Source: Cylindrobasidium torrendii FP15055 ss-10 (taxonomy: Eukaryota > Basidiomycota > Agaricomycetes > Agaricales > Physalacriaceae). Taken from it: a DNA stretch of 53,935 bases. The position numbers and the translations under genes were made by a program. The DNA lies in assembly GCA_000934385.1 (NCBI GenBank), contig KN880586.1, positions 2,176 to 56,110 on the forward strand, written 5' to 3'. The notes beneath the pieces were generated by a model. That model was given only the letters and a program-made list of their open reading frames with translations. It was not told where the DNA came from and made no database searches. Of the stretch, positions 43,944 to 53,935 are shown one piece after another. Each line of letters starts with the position of its first letter. The stretch's first letter is position 1.

Positions 43944-45506
43944 CTACGCCAACAGCATTTTCCTCGGGTCCTCAACGTATTCCTTGACCTTAACAAGGAA
44001 GGTAACTGCCTCCCGTCCATCGAGCATACGGTGGTCGTAAGTGAGCGCAATGACCATAATCGGGCGGATGACGACCTGGCCGTTGATGGCAACAGGCTTC
44101 TCCTTGATAGAGTGCATGCCGAGCACAGCGACCTGGGGAACGTTGATGATGGGGGTGCCATACAACGAGCCGAAGACACCGCCGTTGGAACTACAAGAGC
44201 GTTAGTTGACAGACTGTCAACGATGAGGTGAGACGTACATGGTGAACGAGCCACCAGCCATGTCCTCGAGAGTAAGCTTGCCATCGCGGGCTTTCTTTCC
44301 AAGAGCAACGATACCCTTCTCGATGTCGATAAAGTTCATGCCCTCTGCGTTGCGCAGAACGGGTGTAACGAGACCCTTGGGTGTCGCAACAGCAACGCTA
44401 AGGTCGACGTAGTCGCGATAGACAATCTCATCGCCTTCGATGGATGCGTTCGCTGCAGGGATCTCCTTAAGAGCAAGGCACGATGCCTTGGCAAAGGCGC
44501 TCATGAAGCCAAGCTTGACGTCGTGCTCCTTCAATACCGCATCCTTGTACTTTGAGCGGAACTCCATGATGGAGGACATGTCGATCTCGTTGAATGTTGT
44601 GAGGAAAGCGGCAGTGTTCTGGGATTCCTTCAGGCGTTCGGCGATCCTAAGGCGCATGCGGTTCATCTTGACCTGTGGCACTTGTGAGAGGTCTGCATAT
44701 GCAAGCAAGTGCAGCACACACCCTGGTTTCATTTCGTGAGCCAGCGGCCGGACGGGGAGCCTCCTCCTTGGGCGCCTCAGCCTTCTTCTCAGGCTTCTTC
44801 TCCTGCTTCTTCTCGGCGGCAGGTGGAGGTGGGGGAGGCGCATCCTTCTTCTCCTCAGCAGGCTTGGGTGCTTCAGGTTCGGGTTTTGACTCTTCTGAGG
44901 AAGACTCTTCCTTGGGAGGAGACGCAGAGGACGAAGCTGGAAATGGACATTAACTACGTGAGGTAGTTAGCACTTGTGATAACGCACATCCAACTTCGCC
45001 TGGCTCTATGCGGAAAAGATCTTGGCCGACTGTGACGGTATCCTCCTCGCTCGCAAGATGCTCAGTGATGGTGCCAGACATCGGGGCGTTCACGGAGACG
45101 TCGATCTGACGAAGTTATACTCAAATTCATCGGGGTCAACAAAAGCCTCACCTTGTCGGTCTCAATCGTCGCAATCTCCTCGTCGGCCTCGACGGTATCG
45201 CCAACCTGCTTCGTCCAGGTCTTGAGGGTGCCCTCAGTGATGGACTCTGCCATCTGGGGAACCTTGACGGTTTCCGCTGCATTTCCGTAAGTACATGTAG
45301 AACATTCAGAATACCTACTGTACACACCCTGGATAAGCCTGGTTGAGTGGAACTGTGCGCGACGCGTTGCAAGGTCACTGCAAACGTTATTGGACTTCTT
45401 TTCAGACCAACTAATGCACGTACAGTCCGCGCATACACTGCACTGTTTGGCGGGATGAGAGCAAGCTGCGCCCTTTGGCGACCGCGATAATGCGTTTCGA
45501 AAGCAT
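43944..45506 (-). CDS. KGD2: Dihydrolipoamide succinyltransferase, E2 of 2-oxoglutarate dehydrogenase
   Basis: Seven exons (45506-45424, 45377-45328, 45276-45152, 45105-44988, 44936-44722, 44672-44239, 44190-43944) give 423 aa. The start at 45506 ([18 protein letters not shown]) was chosen because only this frame joins the lipoyl exons without a stop, and it makes an Arg/Ser-rich mitochondrial presequence. The lipoyl domain has [16 protein letters not shown] and the lipoylated Lys in IETDKID. A Pro/Glu/Lys-rich linker follows, with no clear peripheral-subunit-binding domain, as is usual for KGD2/DLST. The catalytic domain begins [25 protein letters not shown] and ends with [12 protein letters not shown], the active-site His/Asp motif. 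It transfers succinyl groups to CoA in the mitochondrial TCA cycle. Confidence 0.95.
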
Positions 45507-46066
45507 TTCGAATAACCAAGCGCCGGCGCCGTCTACTTTGAAGAGATGGTGGTGGGAGAAGAGAGAGTTTGGTTGCGTCTGCTGTAGGAAGAGCCGGCCT
45601 CAGCCGTGACGATGTCATGTGTTTGGCCCAGTTTTGGCAGCGCCGGGCCGACGCCGCTGAGCTCGGCGTCCATTAAAGGATGAAGCGGTTGGCGACGCTG
45701 CTCAAGCCTTGCAGAACATCGGTAAAAGTGGAATTCACACTTTCCGCTGCCGACATACGCGGTTCAGCCTAGGGCCGGATAAACTCGTCCCCGCGCAGTG
45801 CCAACCAATGGGCGCGCGGCGCTTATGTCGGGCGGGGTAGCGGGGAAAGCTTTCCAGGAAAGAATTGACTGAATGTGTGTATTTCTTTGAAAGACACTAT
45901 GTAGACCTCAGTCAAATAGCGTGAGAGGCTCAGGACACCATTGAACGCTCGGTGCTACTATCATCGCGCCACATTATGACGTCACGCGACTGATTGAAGA
46001 ACTTGAAATGATCGTCGGCCGATAATGCCATTGTCGAGCTTGACTTGCATTCTGTCTCCTCCCATC
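45507..46066. promoter_or_regulatory. Divergent promoter region, KGD2 / HOM6
   Basis: 560 bp between start codons, with GACGTCAC-like TGACGTCA at 45976-45984, a CRE/ATF-type palindrome core, about 85 bp upstream of the HOM6 start. No exon supported. Confidence 0.4.
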
Positions 46067-47243
46067 ATGTCCACCGTCCAAAAAATCCAAGTCGCCATTG
46101 TCGGCGTCGGTCTCGTTGGATCTGAGCTGATCAGCCAGCTCCTCGCCGTCACCAAGCCATCTCCATTCCAAATCGTTGCAGTCACATCTTCCAAGAAGAC
46201 CCTCTTTGGCGCATCTTTGGGCTCAGACTGGAAGTCCTCTCTTGATGGATCGCAGACAAAAGCGGATATACCTGCACTAACCACCCATCTCGAGGGATTA
46301 CTACCCAATGGCAAAGTCGTGGTTGTCGACAACACTTCGTCCGATGACATTGCTGCTTTCTACCCGCGCTGGCTTGCAGCAGGTATCAACGTAGTCACCC
46401 CCAACAAGAAGGCTTTCTCTGGAGAACTTTCGCTCTATGAGAAGATTGTGGAGTCGTCCAAAGCATCCGGCGCCCGCTTCCTCAACGAGTCCACTGTCGG
46501 CGCTGGCCTTCCCATCATCTCCACGCTCAAGGAGCTTGTAATCACCGGAGACGAAATCACCAAGATTGAGGGCGTATTTTCTGGCACCATGAGCTATATC
46601 TTCAACCAGTACTCGAACGGTTCCCCAGAAGGACCTGCTTTCTCTTCCGTCGTGAGCGAAGCTAGGGAGAAGGGATACACAGTATGTTCATCCCACGCTA
46701 TATTGCCACCATGCCTCACAACCTATTACAGGAACCTCATCCAGCAGATGATCTCAACGGCTTCGACGTCGCTCGCAAGCTTACTATTCTTTCGCGGACC
46801 ATTTCTCCCTCTTCCTCCATCACTTCCTTCGCCTCTGTTCAAACCGCCTCTCTGATCCCCGCAGCTCTCGAGGGCATCCCCACTGGCGACGAGTTCATCC
46901 GTCGTCTTCCTGAGTTCGATGCTCAGTTCGACGCTACACGAAAGGAGGCCGCAGCAGCAAAGGAGGTCCTCCGTTTCGTCGGTGTTGTCGAGCCTTCTAC
47001 TGGCACAGTCAAGGCAGGGCTTGAGCGCTACCCGACCAGCCATCCGTTCGCTACTAGCCTTGGCGGGTCGGACAACATTATCATGTTCCACACGAAGCGC
47101 TATGGTGCGCGTCCGTTGATTGTGCAGGGCGCTGGCGCTGGCGCGGCGGTCACTGCAATGGGCGTTCTTGGTGACTTGTTCAAGTGCGTGCCACTCTCGT
47201 TCTCACTGCCCCGCAACTGACAAAGTCGTCAAGGCTTGTATAA
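46067..47243 (+). CDS. HOM6: Homoserine dehydrogenase
   Basis: Exons 46067-46681, 46732-47183 and 47234-47243 give 358 aa, matching the about 359 aa of yeast Hom6. The start MSTVQKIQVAIVGVGLVGSEL carries the NAD(P) GxGxxG motif; an in-frame ATG at 46025 would add 14 residues. Further landmarks are NVVTPNKKAFSG, the GTMSYIFNQ signature and the catalytic-site ADDLNGFDVARKLTILSR. The final 10-nt exon follows a 50-bp intron with CTGAC branch; without it the protein ends at 47220 with extra residues. The enzyme reduces aspartate semialdehyde to homoserine in Thr/Met synthesis in the cytosol. Confidence 0.93.
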
Positions 47244-47365
47244 TCTAGTGCCTTTGTACAAAAAACATGTACTTTTATATTGCAAGTTGTAAATATCGAA
47301 GGCGAACCACCATAGACGTGATAATACTTGGAAATGCGAGTTCGAGCTACTGCGAGTTCTGGCCA

Positions 47366-48718
47366 CTATCGTTTGGGGCTTAGACGAGCTCTATTCCTCG
47401 TTTCAAGTCTAAAACCACCCCTCGCCTCGCAATTCTTCAGCTCCTGAAATGCCCTTGTCTCTATCCATTCATCCTGGTCCTCATACAGTTTGAGGTGCAA
47501 GAGACTCAACCGGGGGCGCGCATTGACAATTCGTGTGTACGCCCTGAGCATCACCGACACCCAATGCTCATCATCGTGCATATGCCCGATATCAAAGACC
47601 CGAAAGAATTGCAGGGAGACGGTCAGCGTCTCGAGAGCTGCCAGGACGTCTGCGTCCCTGAGGGGACCTAGGACACCAGCGATAAACGCTTCTGGTTCCG
47701 GAGTCCCAATACGAAGGTGCAGCTCACGCAGTGCGAGGACGTACGGGGACAGCGCGCGAATGGGGATTGGCGACATCTCGAACCGCTTGAAGGTCAGGGA
47801 GCGTAGAGTGCACGGAGACCGTTCCAGGAAGGATAAGAGGACAGTGAGATCCTCGTCGTCATAGCTGAAGTCGCAGAAAAGCTCTTGAAGAGATGGAAGA
47901 GAAGCTTGTACAAGCCAATTCGAGGCGGGCAGCCGCACGTCGTGTGCGCTCGGATGGATCAACTTGACGAGATGACCTGCCGGTGGTGTATACAAGCCAT
48001 GACAGTGAATGCGCTCCAGGACAGGCGATGTTAGGCATTTATGTATAACGTTGCATACAATTTCGGGTCTTTCATTCTGAATTGTGATTTCTTTGATTTG
48101 GTGCCAAGGGAGATTGAGGTTTGTGATATTGACCGCAGTGACCCGTATCAGATTTGGAACATGCTTGAAGGCTTGAGGCATCTCATACATCACGGACTGT
48201 ATAATGCGCAGCTCCTCGAGTATACCAAGGTCGAGACGCGTTGGGAAGGCTGCGGCATGAAGGAGAGTCGGGTTCCTCGTCTGCAGTCGAAATGATTTCC
48301 ACCGACTGGAACACTCCAACAAGCTTTTAAAAACATGCATGAGTTGAGGCCTGGGCTTTCGAGAGCTAGGAAATCCAGTATCGATGATTCGTAGAGTGAG
48401 CGGTGCGTCGCGAGATTTGACCAGACCCTCGAGGACTGCGTGCTCAATCAATGTCCATTGCGCATTGCTGGTCCGTTTATTGAATACAACGGAGATGGAT
48501 TCCCAGAGTGAAGTGAAGGCCCGGACGGCATAGTACCAGTGCGAACAGACACCAGAGAGAATGTGCTGTGGAGGTCGCTCAAAAACTGGTGGATCATTAA
48601 TATTGGATACGTTCCACTCCCCGTGGGGGTCCCAGTCACGGCTGTCGGCATCGCATAAGCAGAAGTATTGAAATATACGCTCGAGAATATCATCTGGAAA
48701 ATCCAGGGATATTGCCAT
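47366..48718 (-). CDS. F-box-like protein
   Basis: One exon. From ATG 48718 (MAISLDFPDDILERIF) it gives 450 aa; an upstream in-frame ATG at 48814 would make 482 aa but adds residues without domain character. The N-terminus fits an F-box: LDFPDDILERIFQYF, then LSGVCSHWYYAVRAFTSLWESI. The rest has irregular LRR-like segments (LQELFCDFSY, LRSLTFKRFE, LRELHLRIG), as in the many Agaricomycete F-box/LRR proteins. Such proteins recruit substrates to SCF ubiquitin ligases through Skp1. Substrate unknown. It is intronless, unlike its neighbours. Confidence 0.82.
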   Translation of the reverse strand: MAISLDFPDDILERIFQYFCLCDADSRDWDPHGEWNVSNINDPPVFERPPQHILSGVCSHWYYAVRAFTSLWESISVVFNKRTSNAQWTLIEHAVLEGLVKSRDAPLTLRIIDTGFPSSRKPRPQLMHVFKSLLECSSRWKSFRLQTRNPTLLHAAAFPTRLDLGILEELRIIQSVMYEMPQAFKHVPNLIRVTAVNITNLNLPWHQIKEITIQNERPEIVCNVIHKCLTSPVLERIHCHGLYTPPAGHLVKLIHPSAHDVRLPASNWLVQASLPSLQELFCDFSYDDEDLTVLLSFLERSPCTLRSLTFKRFEMSPIPIRALSPYVLALRELHLRIGTPEPEAFIAGVLGPLRDADVLAALETLTVSLQFFRVFDIGHMHDDEHWVSVMLRAYTRIVNARPRLSLLHLKLYEDQDEWIETRAFQELKNCEARGGFRLETRNRARLSPKR

Positions 48719-48945
48719 GATGGTGGTGTGATTTGAACAAGCCTTGAAGGTGATCAAAAGCAATATTTTCGGGTCGATTGCCGCCTCTGCCAAAGAATGG
48801 ACACGGAGATTCATTTGAGGCTGGAGCTTGACCTAGAGAGTGTTTCTCGGTGACTAGTGACTGGGAACATGGTCGTCCGAAAAGTGTCCAGTCGATTCCA
48901 AGGACGAAAGTACGGGCCGGACTCCGACTCGTACCTCCAACAATC

Positions 48946-49412
48946 ATGTTGGTCAGAACATTCACTCCCTTCCGCACCCTCAGAGGCACGTTTAGTCGTA
49001 CTCTTTCCACATATATTGTGTATGCACCAGACAGCGCAACTGGTGACCGATTGGCTGTGAGGGAACAGCATCTGAAGGCCATACGTCCAAGTATTGATGC
49101 GGGGATCGTCCGTCAGTCGTTGTTCTCACTTGCAGATGGTGCCATCTGATTCTACCACCCTACAGGTGTTGCTGGTATGATGCTTGACCCGAAGACGGAG
49201 AGGGAGCCATATGGGTCCATGCTTCTTGTGGATGCACCTGATATGAAGACTGTGCGGGCCCTGGTTGAGGGCGATATTTACTGGAAGACGGGGGTCGTAA
49301 GTTGTCCTTTGAACGAGTGTTTATGGGAGCTAACAGCCCCCAGTGGGACAAGGAAAAGCTGACTATTACACCCATCAAATTGGCGACACCCCTTCCAGAG
49401 TTACCAGAGTAG
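48946..49412 (+). CDS. YCII-domain protein, probably mitochondrial
   Basis: Three exons (48946-49111, 49166-49296, 49344-49412) give 121 aa. The N-terminus MLVRTFTPFRTLRGTFSRTLS is Arg/Ser/Thr-rich and lacks acidic residues, resembling a mitochondrial presequence. Then YIVYAPDSATGDRLAVREQHLKAIRPSIDAG, MMLDP...GSMLLVDAPDMKTVRALVEGDIY follow the YCII fold (dimeric alpha-beta barrel), and the end has a typical WDKEKLTITPI. Bacterial YciI-like proteins bind small substrates; the fungal function is unknown. It lies 60 bp upstream of the enoyl-CoA hydratase gene on the same strand. Confidence 0.82.
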
Positions 49413-49472
49413 AGCATGCGGTATACCGGTCCGGCACCACACGTGCCCGAGACAGCCTAGCCTTAGATTTCC

Positions 49473-50438
49473 ATGTCGTTCTTCCTCCGCTCGCGTAATC
49501 TACTCTTAAAGCCATCTTTCCGGGTTTCTGCACACGCACAACTTCGCCTGATGTCCTCCACACCCTACGAATTCCTGCTTACCTCCAAGCCTGCGCCTGG
49601 CGTCGCGCTCGTTACGCTCAACCGGCCCAAGGCGCTCAATGCACTCTCCTCACCACTCTTCATCGAGATCAATGCTGCAATGAACGAGTTCGACAACGAC
49701 GACGATGTGAAAGCCATTGTGCTGACTGGGTCGGAGAAGGCGTTCGCTGGTAAGCAATACCCCGCCTTATGACGTCGAGCATCAATCCCAACACATCTTC
49801 AGCCGGAGCAGACATCAAGGAGATGAGGGACAAGACCTATGCCGACGTCTACAAGAACAACTTCCTCGAGAACTGGGGTCTTCTCACCAAAGTTCGCAAG
49901 CCAGTCATCGCCGCCGTGAGCGGGTACGCGCTTGGTGGAGGCTGCGAATTGGCGCTGATGTGTGACATTATTCTGGCGTCTCCCACGGCCAAATTCGGAC
50001 AGCCGGAAATCAACATTGGTGTTATTCCTGGTGGAGGAGGCAGTCAGCGACTGGCACAGGTCGTGGGCAAGTCGCGCGCAATGGAGATGGTCCTCACAGG
50101 GCGTATGGTGTCCGCAGAGGAGGCAGAGCGGTGGGGTATGATCAGCCGGGTCGTCACCGAGGGCTCAGTTGTGAACGAGGCAGTGAAGATGGCCTCGGTC
50201 ATTGCATCCAAGGGCGCGCTATCTGTGCAGGCCGGCAAAGAGGTCGTCAACGCGGCATACGAACTCACCTTGAATGAGGGTCTTCGTTTCGAGCGCCGCA
50301 TCTTCCACGGTCTCTTTGCAACCAAAGACCAGAAAGAGGGTATGTGTGATAGTCATTCATTCGACCTTGTCGCTGACCTTCTCTCCAGGTATGACTGCGT
50401 TCGCCGAGAAGAGGCCACCTAACTTTACCCACGAGTGA
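49473..50438 (+). CDS. Mitochondrial enoyl-CoA hydratase (short chain)
   Basis: Exons 49473-49749, 49803-50339 and 50389-50438 give 287 aa, normal for mitochondrial crotonases. The presequence MSFFLRSRNLLLKPSFRVSAHAQ is basic and amphipathic. The crotonase core shows LNRPKALNALSSPL, the CoA-binding FAAGADIKEM, oxyanion-hole GYALGGGCELALMCD with the first catalytic Glu (CEL), and FGQPEINIGVIPGGGGSQRL with the second (PEI). The end is MTAFAEKRPPNFTHE, the usual crotonase C-terminus, and needs the last short exon. It hydrates trans-2-enoyl-CoA in beta-oxidation and branched-chain amino-acid breakdown. Confidence 0.95.
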
Positions 50439-50800
50439 ACGGATCATACCACAATGTAAAATATCGAGAAATTGAGTGCTCTATCACCTGAGCAGAATGG
50501 GATGATATTGTTTCGGTTAAGTGGAATATATATGCGCTGCTGCCGTGTACTGCTAAGCCAACATAGGTAGGCAAATGTAAAGATACGAAATCAAGACACT
50601 GAGAAATGTAATGGCATAGTTTGTTGGCGTTAGACTGATGCTTGACGTCTTTGCGGCACTCTGACTCTGACTCTGGAAGTAACCGTAAAGCCAGTTCACT
50701 GTTAAGTTTTAACGGCGCCCCGTTGCTGGTCATGTGATCGATGCTTCAATCATGGTAGCGTGGTACCGATCACATGGTGCTAGCTTTTACATTAACCATC
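50439..50800. other. Intergenic, promoter side of orphan copy D
   Basis: About 360 bp. It carries CATGTGATCG near 50731 and its inverse CGATCACATG near 50767, a spaced inverted pair 60-70 bp upstream of the copy D start. No exon seen. Confidence 0.4.
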
Positions 50801-51914
50801 ATGTCCACATTATACACAGAAGACTGCATCTCGTTTTCTCCGCTATTTGCGAGCACATCGCCCCTGCAACTTGTTGAACCAAATGACTTGCTTGAGGTCC
50901 GTCCTATTTTTCTGTCTCCGGAGTGCGCTGAAGGTTGACATTGATACAGTTCCGCACGCACGAAGGTGCCTCCGGAATGAACGTCAGGGAGATGTTTGAA
51001 AAGACGGTTCATCCAATAAACCTTTTACATTGTACGTGACCATATCTCTTTCCTTTGCTTCGCTCACGATTGCAGTGACATCGGAACTCGTCGCTCGAGC
51101 ATTTGAAATTTTCAAAGCCGGCCTTTCGGCCACCGCCCAAAACAGTTGCCCTTCTTCAAGAACTTTACTAGCATAGTGCTAAGCGTCCCATGTCCGAGCG
51201 CAGGCGTTTCGATGAGGTGTGCACCATTCTGTGCACAAGACGAGTGTTCACATATGTTTTTAGGTGCCAGAGCTACAGCAAGACTACGAATACACTCTGG
51301 AGATAATCCCAAGGTTCCAGAAAGATATCTTTCTCAAGCATCCACTGACCGGCGCAGTCACAATACACCAGCATCCCTACAACGATATGCCCCGTTTTCG
51401 CCTACTTACGGCGCATCCGTCGCTGGTATCTGTGGCTGCAGAAAGGCACCTTTATCATTTTACATCTGGTCCGCGGTTAAGAGATCCGCTCACCACCCTC
51501 GCGCGCCTGCGTGATAATATTGTGTGGCCACCTCGAGAATATCTGGATTTATATTACAGCATCAAACTGCCACCCCGCAAGCGGAAGGCAGGCAAAAAAG
51601 CTGAAGACCCCGCCCCTTCATCAAAACGCGCACGAAAGACGAAGTTTCCTGAGGTCACCAAAACCTCGCTCTCAAGTCGAGAAACTTCACCCGGTTCGCG
51701 TACCAGTCGCAAACGCAAGACCCAGTCTGATGCCAATGCACTCGATATGGTACCTGCCAAACGTGCGCGCGCAAGACCAGCGAGACCTCAATGCACACCT
51801 GTCGTCGTTTCGAACTTGAAGGCTGAGGGCAAGATCGCCAGTCCATGCAGACCATCACGACCTGTGCGGGCGGCGAAGAGCCAGGCTGTCATACGTATGG
51901 CCAAGGTAGTTTGA
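50801..51914 (+). pseudogene. Orphan four-exon family, copy D (broken)
   Basis: Recognisable exons are 50801-50896, 50950-51031, 51076-51216 and 51264-51914, with the same splice sites as copies A-C. Exon 3 is 141 bp instead of 140: one extra base near 51105 shifts the frame, and in the ancestral frame a TAG replaces the GAG/AAT codon after the conserved QELY. The last exon is still open for 217 codons (PELQQDYEYTLEIIPRFQKD...) with basic clusters KRKAGKK, SKRARKTK and SRKRKTQ. Either the gene is dead or translation restarts in the last exon. It lies next to the inverted copy of the large orphan gene, as copy C lies next to the other one. Confidence 0.75.
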
Positions 51915-52459
51915 CGAGGGTTTGGGATCATTCATGAGATATTTCATGGCGGATTGAGGATGGTCGAAAGCTCTGTCCTCAAATTCGACATGCTCTTCGA
52001 GAGGAGAGGATGACCGTCAGAAGCAGCGGCATAGGTTGTTCATAGTACGCGCTCAAGTCTTTTAGCCTCAAATACGTATAATTGAAGCCTTGTAGTACAT
52101 AGCGGTGTAGAGCCTAGCGTTACTGTGCGTACTGGCACTTTGTCTTACACCTCATTCTTAGATTCAATACTCAAATATCTGCGAGCTTATTTCTAATTTA
52201 ATCACTCATTTGTTTTATGAGTTCTGTTAACGTTAGTCATGGTCAAGACATGCAGTACGGCTTAACGAAACATGAGGGCGATGGAAGCTTGTTGACTCCA
52301 CTTCTTTCGCGTTTTTCGTCTATGCAGAGGGTCAAATTCAATTAGCAAGTACACCAAGGCTCGTTTACTGGACAGTAGAATATCTAATTTCACAAGCAGT
52401 CGCTGGGATCTAGCACGAGTGCTGGTGACTGTGATTTTGGCTTCACCCTCACCCAAGTT
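51915..52459. other. Intergenic, nothing recognised
   Basis: About 550 bp between copy D and the inverted segmental duplication. No exon or repeat identified. Confidence 0.4.
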
Positions 52460-53935
52460 AATCATGAATCAATGAGTTACTACGCCTCAAGCCCATGGGA
52501 AGAAAAATTAATGAGAAGAAACCGTAAGCCTAAGACCTTCGAGGTCGCTCGGGAAATCATACGTGTTACTGGTCGCCGCGGTTAATCAAACTCTCGCGAC
52601 CGAAACTGACCATTGCTCAATGTAACTGCTACAATGAAGAGCAATCTGGTCCTCGAGATCTGTCCAGTTCTGTCGACAAAGTATTAATAAGGTGTATGAT
52701 TCGATAAAGTAGAGCCGTAACAACTTGTAACTGAAAATAGTAAACCGTAAAGAATTGAGCTATTCTTCGAGACATCCTCCCCCCTGGTACCGAACACAAT
52801 ATATACTCACACGAACCCAAAAGGCTCGCCGGATTGTGAACGGAAAATATGCAAATAAAACTCTCTAGTACTTCCATGTCGGTTTCTGCTGCTGCACCTG
52901 CTTCTGCTTCTTCTGCTTCTTCTGCTTGCGACCCTCGTCCTTCGAGGCTTCAGAGTCTGAATCTTCGTCGCGCTTCCTGCGACGCGAAGCGATGGTACTT
53001 GGTCCTGGACCAGCCATTGCGTTGCTCTGTGTACTCGTTGCCACCACCTCCTTTCCTTTGATAGCTGCAATCCTCTTCGACTCCCTCTTCGGCGCAGCAT
53101 CTGCGTTGGCGGCATTGTTGGTAGCGGCTTTGGCGGCCTTTGTAGTAGCAGCACGGGTGCGCAGCCTGCGACCTTCCGCGGGACCTGCCTTGCTGTTGGA
53201 CGCAGCGACGGTCTCGGTGCCCTTCTTCTGGGTAGCACTGCGAGTTCTGGGCTTGCGGACTGGCTTGACCTCATTGACTCCAATGTGTTCAGACTCGACC
53301 GGCGGAGCAGATTCCTTGCGTCTGATAGGAATCCTGGAACTGCGTCGGACGGGCGGGGCTTCCTCGACTTCCTTCTCCTCGACTGGCTGCGTGCGGACGA
53401 TGCGAGCACTGACAGGAGAGACTGGGGCATTGCCCTCTTTGTCCTCCTCGCGAATGGAGGTGCTGATCTCGGCTTCGACCTCGACTCCTCCTTCGCTCTC
53501 GTCAGGCTCGGAATTCGATACGTCTGGCGTCGTTGCGGTCTGCGTCGGCGCGGCGTTCCCGTCGTCGTCACTATCAGATGACGGGACAAGGACCATGGCC
53601 TCGACCTCGGACTCTTCATCGTACTCTTCGGTGTCCAAGTCGCTCCTGCCGCCGAAGTCGAATTCGTACATATGATCCGCATCCCCCTCAGGTTCTGATG
53701 CAGCTGGAGTTGTCGCTGTATTGGTCGGCGCGGCATTGTCTGAATCGTCGTCGGAAGAGGACTCGTAGGCGGGTGGCGAAGCAGCCTCATCCTCCATAGC
53801 CTTGAGCACTTTGAGCCGACGTTTCTCCATGGCTTCCTGGGCTGGGGTGATTTCGTTCGGATCGGTAGCATAATAGAATAAATCAAGGATTCCTGGCTTG
53901 AAGGTGTGGGTGGGCGGAGCAATGGGTCCAGGAGA
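52460..53935 (-). repeat. Inverted segmental duplication, right arm (cut by window end)
   Basis: Inverted relative of 38803-40280, still matching at the last base of the window. The arms are separated by about 12.2 kb carrying seven conserved or orphan genes. Confidence 0.85.
52865..53935 (-). CDS. Large orphan protein with basic charged tail, copy 2 (5' end outside window)
   Basis: The 3' part of a gene whose start lies beyond the window; the visible frame is open through to the stop at 52865. It matches residues about 340-695 of the gene at 37603-39861: LDLFYYATDP, QEAMEKRRLKVLKAMEDEAA, the acidic SSSDDDSDN block and the QKKQKKQKQVQQQKPTW end. Differences include a five-residue KEVEE insertion before the RRSSRIPIR segment and scattered replacements (PVYES versus PAYES). 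Both copies stay open, so both may be functional. No domain recognised. Confidence 0.75.
   Translation of the reverse strand, partial: SPGPIAPPTHTFKPGILDLFYYATDPNEITPAQEAMEKRRLKVLKAMEDEAASPPAYESSSDDDSDNAAPTNTATTPAASEPEGDADHMYEFDFGGRSDLDTEEYDEESEVEAMVLVPSSDSDDDGNAAPTQTATTPDVSNSEPDESEGGVEVEAEISTSIREEDKEGNAPVSPVSARIVRTQPVEEKEVEEAPPVRRSSRIPIRRKESAPPVESEHIGVNEVKPVRKPRTRSATQKKGTETVAASNSKAGPAEGRRLRTRAATTKAAKAATNNAANADAAPKRESKRIAAIKGKEVVATSTQSNAMAGPGPSTIASRRRKRDEDSDSEASKDEGRKQKKQKKQKQVQQQKPTWKY

Noticed and set aside
45148..45618. KGD2 start at ATG 45618
   Set aside because: That frame meets a TGA when spliced to the FHSTRLIQ exon; the frame from 45506 joins cleanly and gives a mitochondrial presequence.
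52807..53922. 371-codon minus-strand frame
   Set aside because: Alternative frame of the low-complexity tail of the large orphan gene; the same shadow appears at 38855-39625.

Overview
The window reads as nuclear DNA of a filamentous basidiomycete, most likely an Agaricomycete. Almost every gene carries 45-60 bp GT-AG introns, often with a CTRAC/CTGAC-type branch site. Gene content is fungal (Skt5/Chs4 with a CaaX end, Cft1, Gpn2, Kgd2, Hom6), and the DUF6535-like membrane protein and expanded orphan family fit mushroom-forming fungi. Species is not resolvable from sequence alone. I rebuilt most gene models by hand from splice sites; for the models with exon coordinates given, exon lengths sum to whole codons (exceptions: Cft1 was only partly traced, and pseudogene copy D carries a frameshift).

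Layout. 1.6-3.4 kb: PSP1-domain protein. 3.8-7.6 kb: two divergent RBR (RNF216-like) E3 ligases with C-terminal hydrophobic segments. 8.6-10.7 kb: DUF6535-like membrane protein. 12.9-16.9 kb: GPN2 and a RecQ helicase sharing a 157-bp promoter. 17.6-18.4 kb: copy A of an unrecognised four-exon family. 19.0-21.7 kb: disordered Pro/Ser-rich protein, divergent from the large CFT1 gene (22.2-27.35 kb). 27.6-29.9 kb: a two-gene module described below. 30-34 kb: repeat-rich, gene-poor DNA, including a clean non-autonomous Mutator-like element with 199-bp terminal inverted repeats and a perfect 9-bp target-site duplication. 34.3-37.4 kb: copies B and C of the orphan family in tandem. 37.6-39.9 kb: an orphan gene with a charged tail, whose 3' part recurs inverted at the window end (52.5-53.9 kb). 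40.6-50.4 kb: conserved genes (Skt5/Chs4, Kgd2, Hom6, F-box, YCII protein, enoyl-CoA hydratase). 50.8-51.9 kb: copy D of the orphan family, broken.

Main discovery. At 27618-28272 (minus) lies a secreted 129-aa precursor made of a signal peptide and five near-identical repeats (core ATDTDDAMLIG-L/A-TW) separated by Lys-Arg sites. Each repeat is exactly one exon, and each of the five phase-0 introns sits between the Lys and Arg codons of a Kex2 site. Divergently beside it (28948-29935) is a complete UstYa/DUF3328 protein with both HxxHC motifs. Together they look like a minimal dikaritin-type (ustiloxin/asperipin-like) RiPP locus, here in a basidiomycete. The product is unknown; processing and oxidative cyclisation are inferred from the families.

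A second unexplained element is the orphan family itself: three intact copies and one pseudogene, all with an 82-bp second exon and a 140-bp third exon (141 in the pseudogene), and with basic, NLS-like tails in copies B and C.
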